DNA of 64,000 nt from Arthrobacter sp. JZ12 (lineage in GTDB: Bacteria; Actinomycetota; Actinomycetes; Actinomycetales; Micrococcaceae), in assembly GCF_035189165.1 (NCBI RefSeq), contig NZ_CP045246.1:930001-994000 (forward strand), given 5' to 3'. How positions within the stretch are numbered: the stretch's first letter is position 1; every line of letters starts with the position of its first letter. Shown piece after piece: positions 34,003-41,679 of the stretch. Under the pieces are notes generated by a model. It saw only the letters and a list, made by a program, of their open reading frames with translations, was not told where the DNA came from and ran no database searches. Both the position numbers and the translations under genes were made by a program.

Positions 34003-34659
34003 TCAGACCCGCGTGATCGAGATCTTCACGGCCGCGCACTTGTCAGCCCACTTGATGAGGGCGGCCTTCTCGGCCTTGTCTACAGTCATGCGCCAGCGAG
34101 CCTTCACGATCGTCCACTGGGCGATGTAGGAGCACTGGTTCGCCGGAGGCATCCAGGCCTCGGGACCCGATGCCTGCTTTGAGGCGTTGAGGCTGGAGGT
34201 TTGCGCGTTCAAAGAACCGGCGTACCCAAGATCGTTGTAGAACGCGACCCGGCGGGCCTGCGTCCAATTCCTGGCCCCAGATCCCCAGGCTTCGTGCACG
34301 GGCACCATGTGATCGATCTGGACAGTGCTGGCCGAAGTGTGTGTCCTGTTGTCGAACGTGGTGACCCACCTGCCGGACGCGACGGTGCAGGGCTTGGTGG
34401 TCGTGTACTTTGGCGTGACCCTGCTTTCCGAGATGAGGACCTCGGCGCGGGTGTTCTGGCAATCCTTGTTCTGGTCGATCCACTGGCCAAAGTAGCGGTT
34501 CCGGTCATAACCGGCGTTGTTCTCAACCGCGACGGGCAATGCGCGGACGGCGCTGCGCAAATCCGTCGTGTACGTGGTGGCTGCGTTTGCCGGCGTGGCG
34601 AAACCGGTGAGAAGTAGTCCGGCAGTGAGCGCGCTGACCAGCGCGAATTTCGACCTCAA
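34003..34659 (-). CDS. Secreted HNH-type nuclease (DUF1524-like)
   Basis: A 218-residue exported protein. TTG 34659 with GGGGGAA upstream opens a Sec signal (KFALVSALTAGLLLTGFATPANA, cleavage after ANA). The mature part has the His-Asn-His-like catalytic arrangement of secreted actinobacterial nucleases: VQIDHMVPVHEAWGSG (DH, ~117), TQARRVAFYNDLG, then SLNASK (Asn) and the closing WMPPANQCSYIAQW...VKARW. Two or three cysteines (NKDCQN, KPCTV, NQCSY, DKCAA) can form disulfides, as expected outside the cell. Likely a nutritional or scavenging nuclease. It is divergent from the riboswitch-controlled TerC gene. Confidence 0.85.
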   Translation of the reverse strand: MRSKFALVSALTAGLLLTGFATPANAATTYTTDLRSAVRALPVAVENNAGYDRNRYFGQWIDQNKDCQNTRAEVLISESRVTPKYTTTKPCTVASGRWVTTFDNRTHTSASTVQIDHMVPVHEAWGSGARNWTQARRVAFYNDLGYAGSLNAQTSSLNASKQASGPEAWMPPANQCSYIAQWTIVKARWRMTVDKAEKAALIKWADKCAAVKISITRV

Positions 34660-34827
34660 GGTGTTCCCCCAGATGATGACGGGCGCCCCCAGCGGGCGCT
34701 CGAACGATCATGGCATCCGGCATCGCCTTTCACGCCCGAATTGAACAGAAGCTGTGCGAATCCTTCGCACAACCGACTGCATCCTTTCTGCGGAGCGGGC
34801 GACTGCTTTGATGCGTTACGATATTTC

Positions 34828-34930
34828 CATCAAGGGGAGTACTCCCATCAGCGATCGGCTCGTCATTACGGATGCCCAAGCATCTCGGGCCGTCGGTTCC
34901 GGTGATCGGGACGGAGGAGACCTTGGCGTA
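34828..34930 (+). ncRNA. yybP-ykoY manganese riboswitch
   Basis: The stretch opens with ATCAAGGGGAGTA and closes with GGACGGAGGAGACCTTGG, the two conserved L1/L3 elements of the yybP-ykoY motif. P1 is CAAGG (34831-34835) with CCTTG (34921-34925). Between them lie internal stems, including GGGCCGTC with GACGG-type pairing around GGTTCCGGTGATCGG. The class senses Mn2+ and usually turns on Mn export genes; the gene directly downstream encodes a TerC-family transporter, a known partner. Downstream, GGCGT (34925-34929) can pair with ACGCC (34939-34943) just before the GGGAG ribosome site, suggesting translational control. Confidence 0.85.
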
Positions 34931-34965
34931 ATTGTCCAACGCCTACCCCTTGGGAGCACTTTCTT

Positions 34966-36048
34966 ATGCAGGTCACACCCCTGATCTGGTTCATCACCAT
35001 TGCCGTGACGATTCTGTTTTTCGTCTACGAGTTCTTCGCACACGTACGTAAACCCCACGAACCGTCCATCGCGGAATCAGCGCGGTGGTCCGCCTTCTAC
35101 ATCGGACTAGCGCTGCTGTTCGGCGTGGGGATCGGAATGTTTTCGGGCTGGACATTCGGCGGTGAGTATTTCGCCGGATACCTCACGGAGAAGGCGCTGT
35201 CGATCGACAACCTGTTCGTCTTCCTCATCGTTATGGCAGGGTTCGCGGTGCCGAAGAAGTACCAGCAGAAGGTGTTGATGATCGGAATCATCATCGCCCT
35301 GATCCTGCGCGGTGGGTTCATTGCCATCGGCGCGGCCCTCATCGAAAACTTCTCCTGGGTCTTCTACTTCTTCGGTGCGCTGCTCCTGGTCCTGGCCTAC
35401 CGGCAGGCGTTCAGCGATCACGACTCCAACCCGGCCAACGGCAAGTTCATGACCTTCGTGCGGCGGATTCTGCCCGTCTCCAATGAGTACAACGAGGACA
35501 AGCTGACCGTGGTGAAGAGCGGGAAGCGCTTCGTCACCCCGATGCTGCTCACCATCGTTGCCATCGGCTTCGTGGACCTCATCTTCGCCGTCGACTCAAT
35601 CCCAGCGATTTACGGCCTGACCGAAGAGGCGTACATCGTCTTCACCGCCAACGCCTTCGCGCTGATGGGTCTGCGCCAGTTGTTCTTCCTCATCGGAGGA
35701 CTGCTCGAGCGTCTGGTCTACCTCGCTCAGGGACTGGCCGTGATCCTCGGGTTCATCGGCGTGAAGCTTCTCTTCCACGCCCTGCACGTCAATGAGCTCC
35801 CGTTCATCAACGGTGGGGAACCGTTGCTCTGGGTGCCCGAGATCCCGATCTGGTTCTCGCTGCTCTTCATCGCTGCCACCATCGTGGTGGCCACCATTGC
35901 GAGCCTGCTGAAGTCCCGTGGCGACAAGAAGGCGGACGACCGCGCACTGGTCGACGGCGAACCGGTAATCACCGCCGATTCGAAGGCCCGCGACAAGGGT
36001 TCCGAGGCCGACGACGTGTCGGCGTCGTCTGGAGTCACGTTCAAGTAG
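34966..36048 (+). CDS. TerC/Alx family integral membrane protein, probable Mn2+ exporter
   Basis: A 360-residue TerC-family membrane protein with about nine helices. Family motifs containing membrane-embedded acidic residues are present: EKALSIDNLFVFLIVMAGF (near 75) and GFVDLIFAVDSIPAIYG (near 205), with an internal two-fold repeat. The last ~45 residues are a soluble, charged tail. ATG 34966 follows GGGAG at 9 nt. The yybP-ykoY riboswitch upstream points to Mn2+ homeostasis rather than tellurite resistance (class knowledge plus position). A long perfect hairpin (36086-36130) follows, so it is monocistronic. Confidence 0.9.
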   Translation: MQVTPLIWFITIAVTILFFVYEFFAHVRKPHEPSIAESARWSAFYIGLALLFGVGIGMFSGWTFGGEYFAGYLTEKALSIDNLFVFLIVMAGFAVPKKYQQKVLMIGIIIALILRGGFIAIGAALIENFSWVFYFFGALLLVLAYRQAFSDHDSNPANGKFMTFVRRILPVSNEYNEDKLTVVKSGKRFVTPMLLTIVAIGFVDLIFAVDSIPAIYGLTEEAYIVFTANAFALMGLRQLFFLIGGLLERLVYLAQGLAVILGFIGVKLLFHALHVNELPFINGGEPLLWVPEIPIWFSLLFIAATIVVATIASLLKSRGDKKADDRALVDGEPVITADSKARDKGSEADDVSASSGVTFK

Positions 36049-36085
36049 CGCCTCCGGGGAGCATCACCTGTGGTCAGCCCCGTTT

Positions 36086-36130
36086 GAAAGCGCATGCAGT
36101 GCACTCTTTGCATGCACTGCATGCGCTTTC
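36086..36130 (+). terminator. Long hairpin terminator after TerC
   Basis: An 18-bp perfect stem (36086-36103 with 36113-36130) with a 9-nt loop. It lies between the convergent TerC and ligase genes. Its arms include GCATGCAGTGCA, sharing the core of the hairpin at 33961-33987. Confidence 0.8.
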
Positions 36131-36174
36131 GGGGGAAATCACACCACGTGTGGCGATCCGAAGCAGCTTTCCCG

Positions 36175-37191
36175 TCAAGTTCCGCGAAGAAGGTGCCCCG
36201 GCAGAACGACGTCGGCAGGATCCAACTCCGGACGGGCCCGGAGGTACCTCAGGGCATGGCGGAAGGAGGACCCGGAGAACGCTGTATCCGCGGAGACTTC
36301 CACTACCAAGGGCTTAACCAGGGTCAGCGCCGTCGTCGGGCTGGTGCTGTTGAATCGGTCGATCGCACCGGACTTCACCTCCGTCGGCCATGGATGGCCG
36401 GGCGCTGCGGGCCTGAGATGCGTAGCGAGCGTTCTGGACGGCTGCCCTTTGAGGAGGGAAGAGCGGCCGACGATGCGCAGCTCACCCTCGATATGGAGCC
36501 CGGCGACCACCATCTCGGGCCGGTTGATAGGGCCGATCACCGCCGCGCACACCACGTCAAAGGTCTCCCGATGCTTGACCTTCAGCCATTGCCTTTCGCC
36601 GCCCTGGTACTCCTGCGCGGCTCCTTTGACCACGAGCCCTTCGATCCCAGTTGAGGGCATGGTTTCGAACCATCTGGTCGCTGTGGCCAGGTCGGCGGTT
36701 ATGGGGGAGAGGTCCAGCGGCGGCTCCCACCAGGACGCCAGTTCTGCCAGCAGCTCCCGCCGGTCCTGCAACACCAAGCCGCGGGTGTCGGTGCCGGCGG
36801 CCTGCAGCAGGTCGAACGCCACAAACGACGCCGGACGCTCACTCACCAGCGCCGGCAGATTCCGCTTGGAGGAAGTAAGCCGCCGTTGCAGCGACTCGAA
36901 GTCGAGCCTGCCATCGGTCCAGATCACTGCTTCGCCGTCGATGATGAAGCCTGGAGGGATGTGCTCTTCGGCCGTCGCCGCAAGGTCGGGGAAATAGCGG
37001 GTGAGGTCCTTGCCCTGCCGGGACCAGAAAATCGTTTCCTGTTCGGTACGGACAATCGCTACCCGGTAGCCGTCCCACTTGGGCTCATACACGCACCCTC
37101 CGGGCAGAGCGTCAGCCGCAGGGATCCGCGGCACTGCCCGAGCCAGGGCCAGAGCGACCGGTAGACCCATATCGGAGGGCTTGCCCTTCAT
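36175..37191 (-). CDS. ATP-dependent DNA ligase (LigC-like)
   Basis: A 338-residue nucleotidyltransferase plus OB-fold ligase. The adenylated lysine is in EPKWDGYR (Lys38); next come SRQGKDLTRYFP, IIDGEAVIW, FVAFDLL, GIEGLVVKG and WLKVKHR (motifs III-V). The OB-fold domain covers about 225-320. There is no polymerase or nuclease domain, so it resembles stand-alone LigC rather than LigD. LigC enzymes act in short-patch repair or as backup ligases in mycobacteria (family knowledge). ATG 37191 has GGGGAGA about ten bases upstream; ATG 37170 is the alternative. No ku gene is in the window. Confidence 0.9.
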   Translation of the reverse strand: MKGKPSDMGLPVALALARAVPRIPAADALPGGCVYEPKWDGYRVAIVRTEQETIFWSRQGKDLTRYFPDLAATAEEHIPPGFIIDGEAVIWTDGRLDFESLQRRLTSSKRNLPALVSERPASFVAFDLLQAAGTDTRGLVLQDRRELLAELASWWEPPLDLSPITADLATATRWFETMPSTGIEGLVVKGAAQEYQGGERQWLKVKHRETFDVVCAAVIGPINRPEMVVAGLHIEGELRIVGRSSLLKGQPSRTLATHLRPAAPGHPWPTEVKSGAIDRFNSTSPTTALTLVKPLVVEVSADTAFSGSSFRHALRYLRARPELDPADVVLPGHLLRGT

Positions 37192-37229
37192 CGCACAATC
37201 ATCTCCCCGAGAAGAGCTTTCAGAGTTGG

Positions 37230-37622
37230 CTACGAATGCCCGTGCTGCTGCACGGTTGTCTTATCGTTGTCGCCCGAGAAAGACGCGTGGCTCCGGATCC
37301 AGGACATCGCGTCCGTTTCGGAGGTGAAGTACCGGGTTGGAGTGCTTGAGTTATGGGCAAACCCTGCCAGGACCTCGTCGACCGGGCTATCCCCGATCAG
37401 CGCCACAATGCTGAAGCCACGGTACGCATTCATACCCAGACGCGTTTTCAGAGTGAGCCCCTCGATTCCGCGCATAAGGACCAGAAGAGGCAGGATCTGC
37501 CCATCACTGAGGGCACGCAGGGCTGCCGCTGCCTCCACCGCCAGGGCGTGAGTGATTCGCACCCCGCGAGCCCATCGCAAGCTCAGCACCCCGTCCTCCA
37601 GCGCAACCACGAACTCACTCAA
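37230..37622 (-). CDS. STAS/SpoIIAA-like small protein
   Basis: About 130 residues. The pattern LEDGVLSLRWARGVRI, LPLLVLMRGIEGLT and FSIVALIGDSPVDEVLAGF followed by PTRYFTSETDAMSWI is that of a SpoIIAA-like STAS fold found in soil actinobacteria (I recall it as DUF7793). Such proteins are thought to bind partners or lipids; no role is known. The start is best placed at TTG 37622, which has GAGGGGAG seven bases upstream, rather than the TTG at 37643. It stands 38 bp from the ligase gene in the same direction, so the two may share a transcript. Confidence 0.65.
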   Translation of the reverse strand: MSEFVVALEDGVLSLRWARGVRITHALAVEAAAALRALSDGQILPLLVLMRGIEGLTLKTRLGMNAYRGFSIVALIGDSPVDEVLAGFAHNSSTPTRYFTSETDAMSWIRSHASFSGDNDKTTVQQHGHS

Positions 37623-37738
37623 CGAACAACTCCCCTCGGACAAACACCAGCCAACGAAGTGAGGGACGACATAGCAGAGACCATCGCCCCAGATTACCCT
37701 CGTCCCCTATTCTTCCCGCGCTCCATTCCGTGAGGCGC

Positions 37739-38170
37739 TTATTCTTGGTCTTCCGGGCCTTGCCGCGCATTGAACCGTTCCTCGTAGACCCGCTCTGCTT
37801 CTGCCAGCAGCTTGCTGCTCAATACACCCAGCGGCCGCACCTCGGTAAGGAGGGGCTCGCAGTCCGGTCCTCTGCCTACGCACCTGCCAGTAAGCACCCA
37901 GGCGTGGCGGTCCTCTTTCTCGTCCAGGTGCTTGTACTGGCATATCTGACGAGCGAGCCAGTCAGTGAGGGGTCGGGTCCACCAAGGCTCCGGAGTCAGG
38001 GGATTCACGGAGAGGCCCGGGAGGGTCAGGCCGCTTTCAGTATCTCTGCTTCCGGAACCGGCGTCCGCTTCATAGCCTCGCGAGTAGCGCAAAAAGACCT
38101 GGCCCTGTTCGTTCACCAGCCGCTCAAGGGCCTTCAGGTTGTCGAAGGTTGTCTCGGTCTCGTTCGTCAT
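37739..38170 (-). CDS. DUF6098-like protein of unknown function
   Basis: A 143-residue soluble protein. The phrases LERLVNEQGQVFLRYSRG, TLPGLSVNPLTPEPWW with RPLTDWLARQICQY, and HAWVLTGRCVGRGPDCEPLL match a small actinobacterial family I recall as DUF6098. It combines an N-terminal alpha/beta part, a Trp-rich centre (PEPWWTRP) and a C-terminal helix (SSKLLAEAERVYEERF). No function is known. It is divergent from the next small gene by about 100 bp. The last helix resembles part of the 76-residue protein at 31535-31765 (SKVLRELDHEYRF), a weak likeness. Confidence 0.65.
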   Translation of the reverse strand: MTNETETTFDNLKALERLVNEQGQVFLRYSRGYEADAGSGSRDTESGLTLPGLSVNPLTPEPWWTRPLTDWLARQICQYKHLDEKEDRHAWVLTGRCVGRGPDCEPLLTEVRPLGVLSSKLLAEAERVYEERFNARQGPEDQE

Positions 38171-38271
38171 AGCGATTTCACCTCTTCGAACAGGCGGTTG
38201 CTGAACCTGCGGTTAAGTTTCCCACCTGTTTTTCTGGTGCCATGCGCTTCCAGGTCTGTAATGCTGATGTC

Positions 38272-38586
38272 ATGGCATATTTCCTTGAGTACACCGTTCC
38301 GACTGATGCTGACGGGAGTATCGCCTTCCCGGTCAGCGAGCAAGAGCGGGGCTATACGGTGCCGTTGACCCAAACAGACGCTGAGGTGGTTCAAAGCGAA
38401 GAACTGCCGGTACGGACCAGCATTCTGGGTTCCAGCATCGCGGAGGCGAAAGCCGAGGCAGAAGAGATTCTCCGGCACAGCAAGGCAGAAACAGGGCTCC
38501 TCTATGACGATCCCAGCGACTCAACTCAAACCGGTTCAGGTGAGCTGGTTGCGAAGTTTGGTCAGTCGGGTTGGGAAGAGCAGTAG
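38272..38586 (+). CDS. Hypothetical small protein
   Basis: A 104-residue acidic, soluble protein from ATG 38272 (MAYFLEYTVPTDADGS). The middle has a possible helix SSIAEAKAEAEEILRHSK; the end is polar. It is not recognised. There is no strong ribosome-binding site, and it could be leaderless. It is divergent from the DUF6098-like gene and convergent with gntR. Confidence 0.5.
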   Translation: MAYFLEYTVPTDADGSIAFPVSEQERGYTVPLTQTDAEVVQSEELPVRTSILGSSIAEAKAEAEEILRHSKAETGLLYDDPSDSTQTGSGELVAKFGQSGWEEQ

Positions 38587-38620
38587 GTCGAATAAGACGA
38601 AGACTTAGGGGGATTAGCCC

Positions 38621-39382
38621 CTAGATCTCGCTGAGTTCCTGCCAGACCTCCATTACGACGCCGCGGGCATAGTTCTCTGCCGCGTCCGGGTCCCGATCGA
38701 GAATGGCTTGGGCAACGCCCTCATGGTTGTCGAACGAGACCGGCGCCGGGTCAGCAGGGGAGAGGCCGAGGTCCGTGCGCCCGGCCAGCACCTCCGTCAC
38801 GATCCCGTGCAGTGACGCGAGCATATCGTTGCCGCTGGCCGCGAGCAGCAGCGCGTGGAAGGCGATGTCCGCGTCCAGGTAAGGCTGCTGGTTGCCCTCG
38901 CCCTTTTCACCGAGCGTCCGCAGCTGCCGGGCGAGCTCAAGCAATTCATTCGCCACCTCCGGCGTGGCCCGGGCAGCCGCGAGCCGCGCCGCCGTCGGCT
39001 CGAGCGCCAGCCGCATCTCAGTCAACCGGTTCAGCTGGGCCACCCGTTCGGACCCCGAAAGCCGCCACCGAATCACCTGCGGATCCAGCACGTTCCAGGC
39101 GCTGACCGGAAGCACGGTCACGCCCACGCGCCTACGCGACTCCACCATCCCCATCGACTCAAGAATCCGCACCACCTCCCGGATCACCGTCCGCGAAACC
39201 CCCGACTCCTCCTCAAGCCGAGCCAGCGTTAGGACGCTGCCCGCCGGAAGGATTCCCTGGGCGATCTCGGTGCCCACGCGCTCAAGGACAGAGTTGTGCA
39301 GTACCGGCGCCGGCGCCGTCGTACCCGCCTGCGCAGGCGAAGGCGCGCTGCCGGAAGGAGCGTCCGATCCCAAAGGTGTCAC
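38621..39382 (-). CDS. GntR-family (FadR/FCD) regulator of the gluconate operon
   Basis: A 253-residue repressor: a disordered N-terminus (~1-28), GntR winged helix (VLERVGTEIAQGILPAGSVL, then LARLEEESGVSRTVIREVVR and GMVESRRRVGVTVLP) and an all-helical FCD effector domain (~100-245, metal-binding type with DADIAFHALLLAASGN). The start is a GTG at 39382 that sits within a perfect palindrome, AAAGGTG-T-CACCTTT. It is divergent from gntP, and gluconate or a phosphorylated derivative is the expected effector (context). Confidence 0.9.
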   Translation of the reverse strand: MTPLGSDAPSGSAPSPAQAGTTAPAPVLHNSVLERVGTEIAQGILPAGSVLTLARLEEESGVSRTVIREVVRILESMGMVESRRRVGVTVLPVSAWNVLDPQVIRWRLSGSERVAQLNRLTEMRLALEPTAARLAAARATPEVANELLELARQLRTLGEKGEGNQQPYLDADIAFHALLLAASGNDMLASLHGIVTEVLAGRTDLGLSPADPAPVSFDNHEGVAQAILDRDPDAAENYARGVVMEVWQELSEI

Positions 39383-39416
39383 CTTTCTTGCTCCGCTTGA
39401 GAAATGTGTGCCACAC
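39372..39416. promoter_or_regulatory. gntR-gntP divergent operators
   Basis: Two dyads: AAAGGTG-T-CACCTTT (39372-39386), which overlaps the gntR start codon, and GTGTG-C-CACAC (39406-39416), in the gntP promoter region. They are the natural candidates for binding of the divergent GntR protein, giving both autoregulation and control of the operon. Confidence 0.5.
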
Positions 39417-39472
39417 TACAAGCCGAAAAGCCATGTCGCCCTGCCCGGGCTCGAATATCAATGGAGAGTTCA

Positions 39473-40855
39473 GTGGAAAACTTCACCCAAACGCTCGGAG
39501 CGGGGCCCTTGCTGGGCATCGCTGCCGGAGCGGTCGCCCTCATCCTCCTGCTGGTCATCAGGTTCAAGGTACACGCGTTCCTGGCGCTGATCCTAGTTTC
39601 CCTGTTGACCGCATTCGCCACCGGAATTCCTGCCGGTGAGATCGTCAATACGCTCGTTACAAGCTTCGGTGGAACCCTCGGTTCGGTCGCCCTTCTGATC
39701 GGTCTTGGCGCGATGCTCGGCAAGATGGTCGAACACAGTGGCGGCGCCCGCATCCTCGCGGACAAGCTCGTCGACATCTTCGGGGAGAAGCGCGCACCGT
39801 TCGCCCTCGGCCTCGCCTCGCTGATCATGGGCTTCCCCATCTTCTTCGATGCCGGCCTGGTGGTCATGCTGCCGATCATCTTTGCCGTCGCGCGACGCAT
39901 GGGCGGAAACAACGTGCTGCTCTACGGCATCCCGGCCGCCACGGCCTTCTCCGTCATGCATGTGTTCGTGCCGCCGCACCCCGGCCCCGTTGCAGCCACC
40001 GAACTGTATGGCGCAAACCTCGGCCTGGTGCTGCTGGTCGGTATCCTCATCGCATTCCCGATCTGGTACCTCACCGGTTACCTGTGGGGGAAGTTCGTCT
40101 CCACCAAGTACATCCTTCCCGTTCCCGCACTGTTCGGATCGATTGACGAGGACCAGCCGGCCAACCCGCCCAAGCCCTCCACCGTCATCGCAATGCTGCT
40201 CCTGCCGCTGGTACTGATCTTCATGAACACCGGCCTGGACTTCCTTGACGGCGCAGGCGTTGTCGACGCCGAGAACCAAACCTGGGTGCAGATCCTCAGC
40301 ACGATCGGATCCTCCCCGGTAGCACTGCTCATCTCCGTCCTCGTTGCCACCGCAGTCCTCGGCCACCGCCGCGGCGAGCAGGGCACCGCACTGGAGAAGG
40401 TTCTCGACTCCTCGCTGGGTCCGGTCTGCTCGGTCATCCTCATCACCGGCGCCGGCGGCATGTTCGGTGGCGTACTGCGCGCCTCCGGCATCGGCGACGC
40501 CCTCTCCAACTCCCTGGAAGCCATCGGCCTGCCGATCATCGTGGCCGCCTACGTCATCGCCGTCATCCTCCGCGTCGCGCAGGGCTCGGCAACCGTCGCC
40601 CTGGTTACGACGGCGGGACTCATGGCACCGGCAGTTGTCGCCGGCAGCTTCAGCCCGCTTGAGATCGCAGCCATCACCCTCGCCAGCGCTGCCGGCTCCG
40701 TCTTCGCCAGCCACGTCAACGACTCCGGCTTCTGGCTGGTCGGCCGCCTGATGGGCATGGACGTGAAGACCACCCTGAAGACCTGGACTGTCCAGCAGTC
40801 ACTCGAATCCCTCGCCGGCTTCGCGCTGACCCTCGTCATCTTCTGGATCGGCTGA
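39473..40855 (+). CDS. gntP: Gluconate:H+ symporter, GntP family
   Basis: A 460-residue GntP permease with 12-14 hydrophobic helices. Family phrases: GKMVEHSGGARILADKL, LIMGFPIFFDAGLVVMLPII, FVPPHPGPVAATELYGAN and a C-terminal ASAAGSVFASHVNDSGFWLV. It imports gluconate (or L-idonate) with protons. GTG 39473 has GGAGAG four bases upstream; ATG 39461 is also in frame. Its stop overlaps the next start by one base (TGATG). First gene of gntP - SDR - idnD-like - kinase, divergent from the GntR gene. Confidence 0.92.
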   Translation: MENFTQTLGAGPLLGIAAGAVALILLLVIRFKVHAFLALILVSLLTAFATGIPAGEIVNTLVTSFGGTLGSVALLIGLGAMLGKMVEHSGGARILADKLVDIFGEKRAPFALGLASLIMGFPIFFDAGLVVMLPIIFAVARRMGGNNVLLYGIPAATAFSVMHVFVPPHPGPVAATELYGANLGLVLLVGILIAFPIWYLTGYLWGKFVSTKYILPVPALFGSIDEDQPANPPKPSTVIAMLLLPLVLIFMNTGLDFLDGAGVVDAENQTWVQILSTIGSSPVALLISVLVATAVLGHRRGEQGTALEKVLDSSLGPVCSVILITGAGGMFGGVLRASGIGDALSNSLEAIGLPIIVAAYVIAVILRVAQGSATVALVTTAGLMAPAVVAGSFSPLEIAAITLASAAGSVFASHVNDSGFWLVGRLMGMDVKTTLKTWTVQQSLESLAGFALTLVIFWIG

Positions 40856-41625
40856 TGACCCTGAACACCTTCGACATCACCGGCCGGCTCGCGCTGGTCA
40901 CCGGCTCCTCCCGCGGACTGGGATACGCCCTGGCGACCGGACTGGCGCAGGCCGGTGCCCGCGTCGTCGTACATGGCCGCGACCAGCAGACCGTGGCGCA
41001 AGCCGCGGCCACCATCGGTGAGCTGACCGGAACCGCACCGGCCACCACCACCTTCGATGTGACCGACGCCCAGGCCGCAGCGGACGGCGTGCAGGCGATC
41101 ATCGCCGACCACGGTGTGCCGGACATCCTCGTGAACAACGCGGGCATCCAGCGGCGCGCGCCGTTCAACGAGTTCGATCCGGGGGACTGGGACGACATCG
41201 TCACCACCAACCTCTCCAGCGTCTTCTACGTCTCGCAGCCGATTACCAAGGCGATGGCGGAGCGCGGCTCGGGCAAGGTGGTCAACATCGGTTCGGTGCA
41301 GTCGATGCTGGCCCGCCAGACCATCGCGCCGTACTCGGCCACCAAGGGCGCCGTCGCCATGCTCACCAAGGGCATGGCGGCGGACCTCGCCCGGTTCAAC
41401 ATCCAGGTCAACGCGATCTCCCCGGGGTACTTCGCCACCGAGATGAACCGCGCGCTCGTCGAGGATGAGGCCTTCAACTCGTGGGTCATCAACCGCACCC
41501 CTGCCCAGCGGTGGGGGAACTTCGAGGAACTCATCGGCACGCTGATCTATCTGGCCTCGGACGCGTCGAGCTTCGTGTCCGGCCAGAACATCTTCGTTGA
41601 CGGCGGGATGACGTCCGTCGTCTAG
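40855..41625 (+). CDS. Gluconate 5-dehydrogenase-type short-chain dehydrogenase
   Basis: A 256-residue SDR. It has TGSSRGLGYALATGLAQAG (cofactor glycine motif), the structural NNAG as LVNNAGIQRR, and the Ser-Tyr-Lys triad in IGSVQSML...YSATKGAVAM. Sequence and context fit gluconate 5-dehydrogenase (idnO/gno), which interconverts 5-keto-D-gluconate and D-gluconate. The phrase AGIQRRAPFNEF and ending FVSGQNIFVDGGMTSV are typical of that group. Together with the idonate dehydrogenase it forms the L-idonate to gluconate route. Confidence 0.87.
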   Translation: MTLNTFDITGRLALVTGSSRGLGYALATGLAQAGARVVVHGRDQQTVAQAAATIGELTGTAPATTTFDVTDAQAAADGVQAIIADHGVPDILVNNAGIQRRAPFNEFDPGDWDDIVTTNLSSVFYVSQPITKAMAERGSGKVVNIGSVQSMLARQTIAPYSATKGAVAMLTKGMAADLARFNIQVNAISPGYFATEMNRALVEDEAFNSWVINRTPAQRWGNFEELIGTLIYLASDASSFVSGQNIFVDGGMTSVV

Positions 41626-41679
41626 AGACTCCTTCGGCGGCCCCACCCGTCGGAGGTCTGATTTACACAGGAAGGCGCC

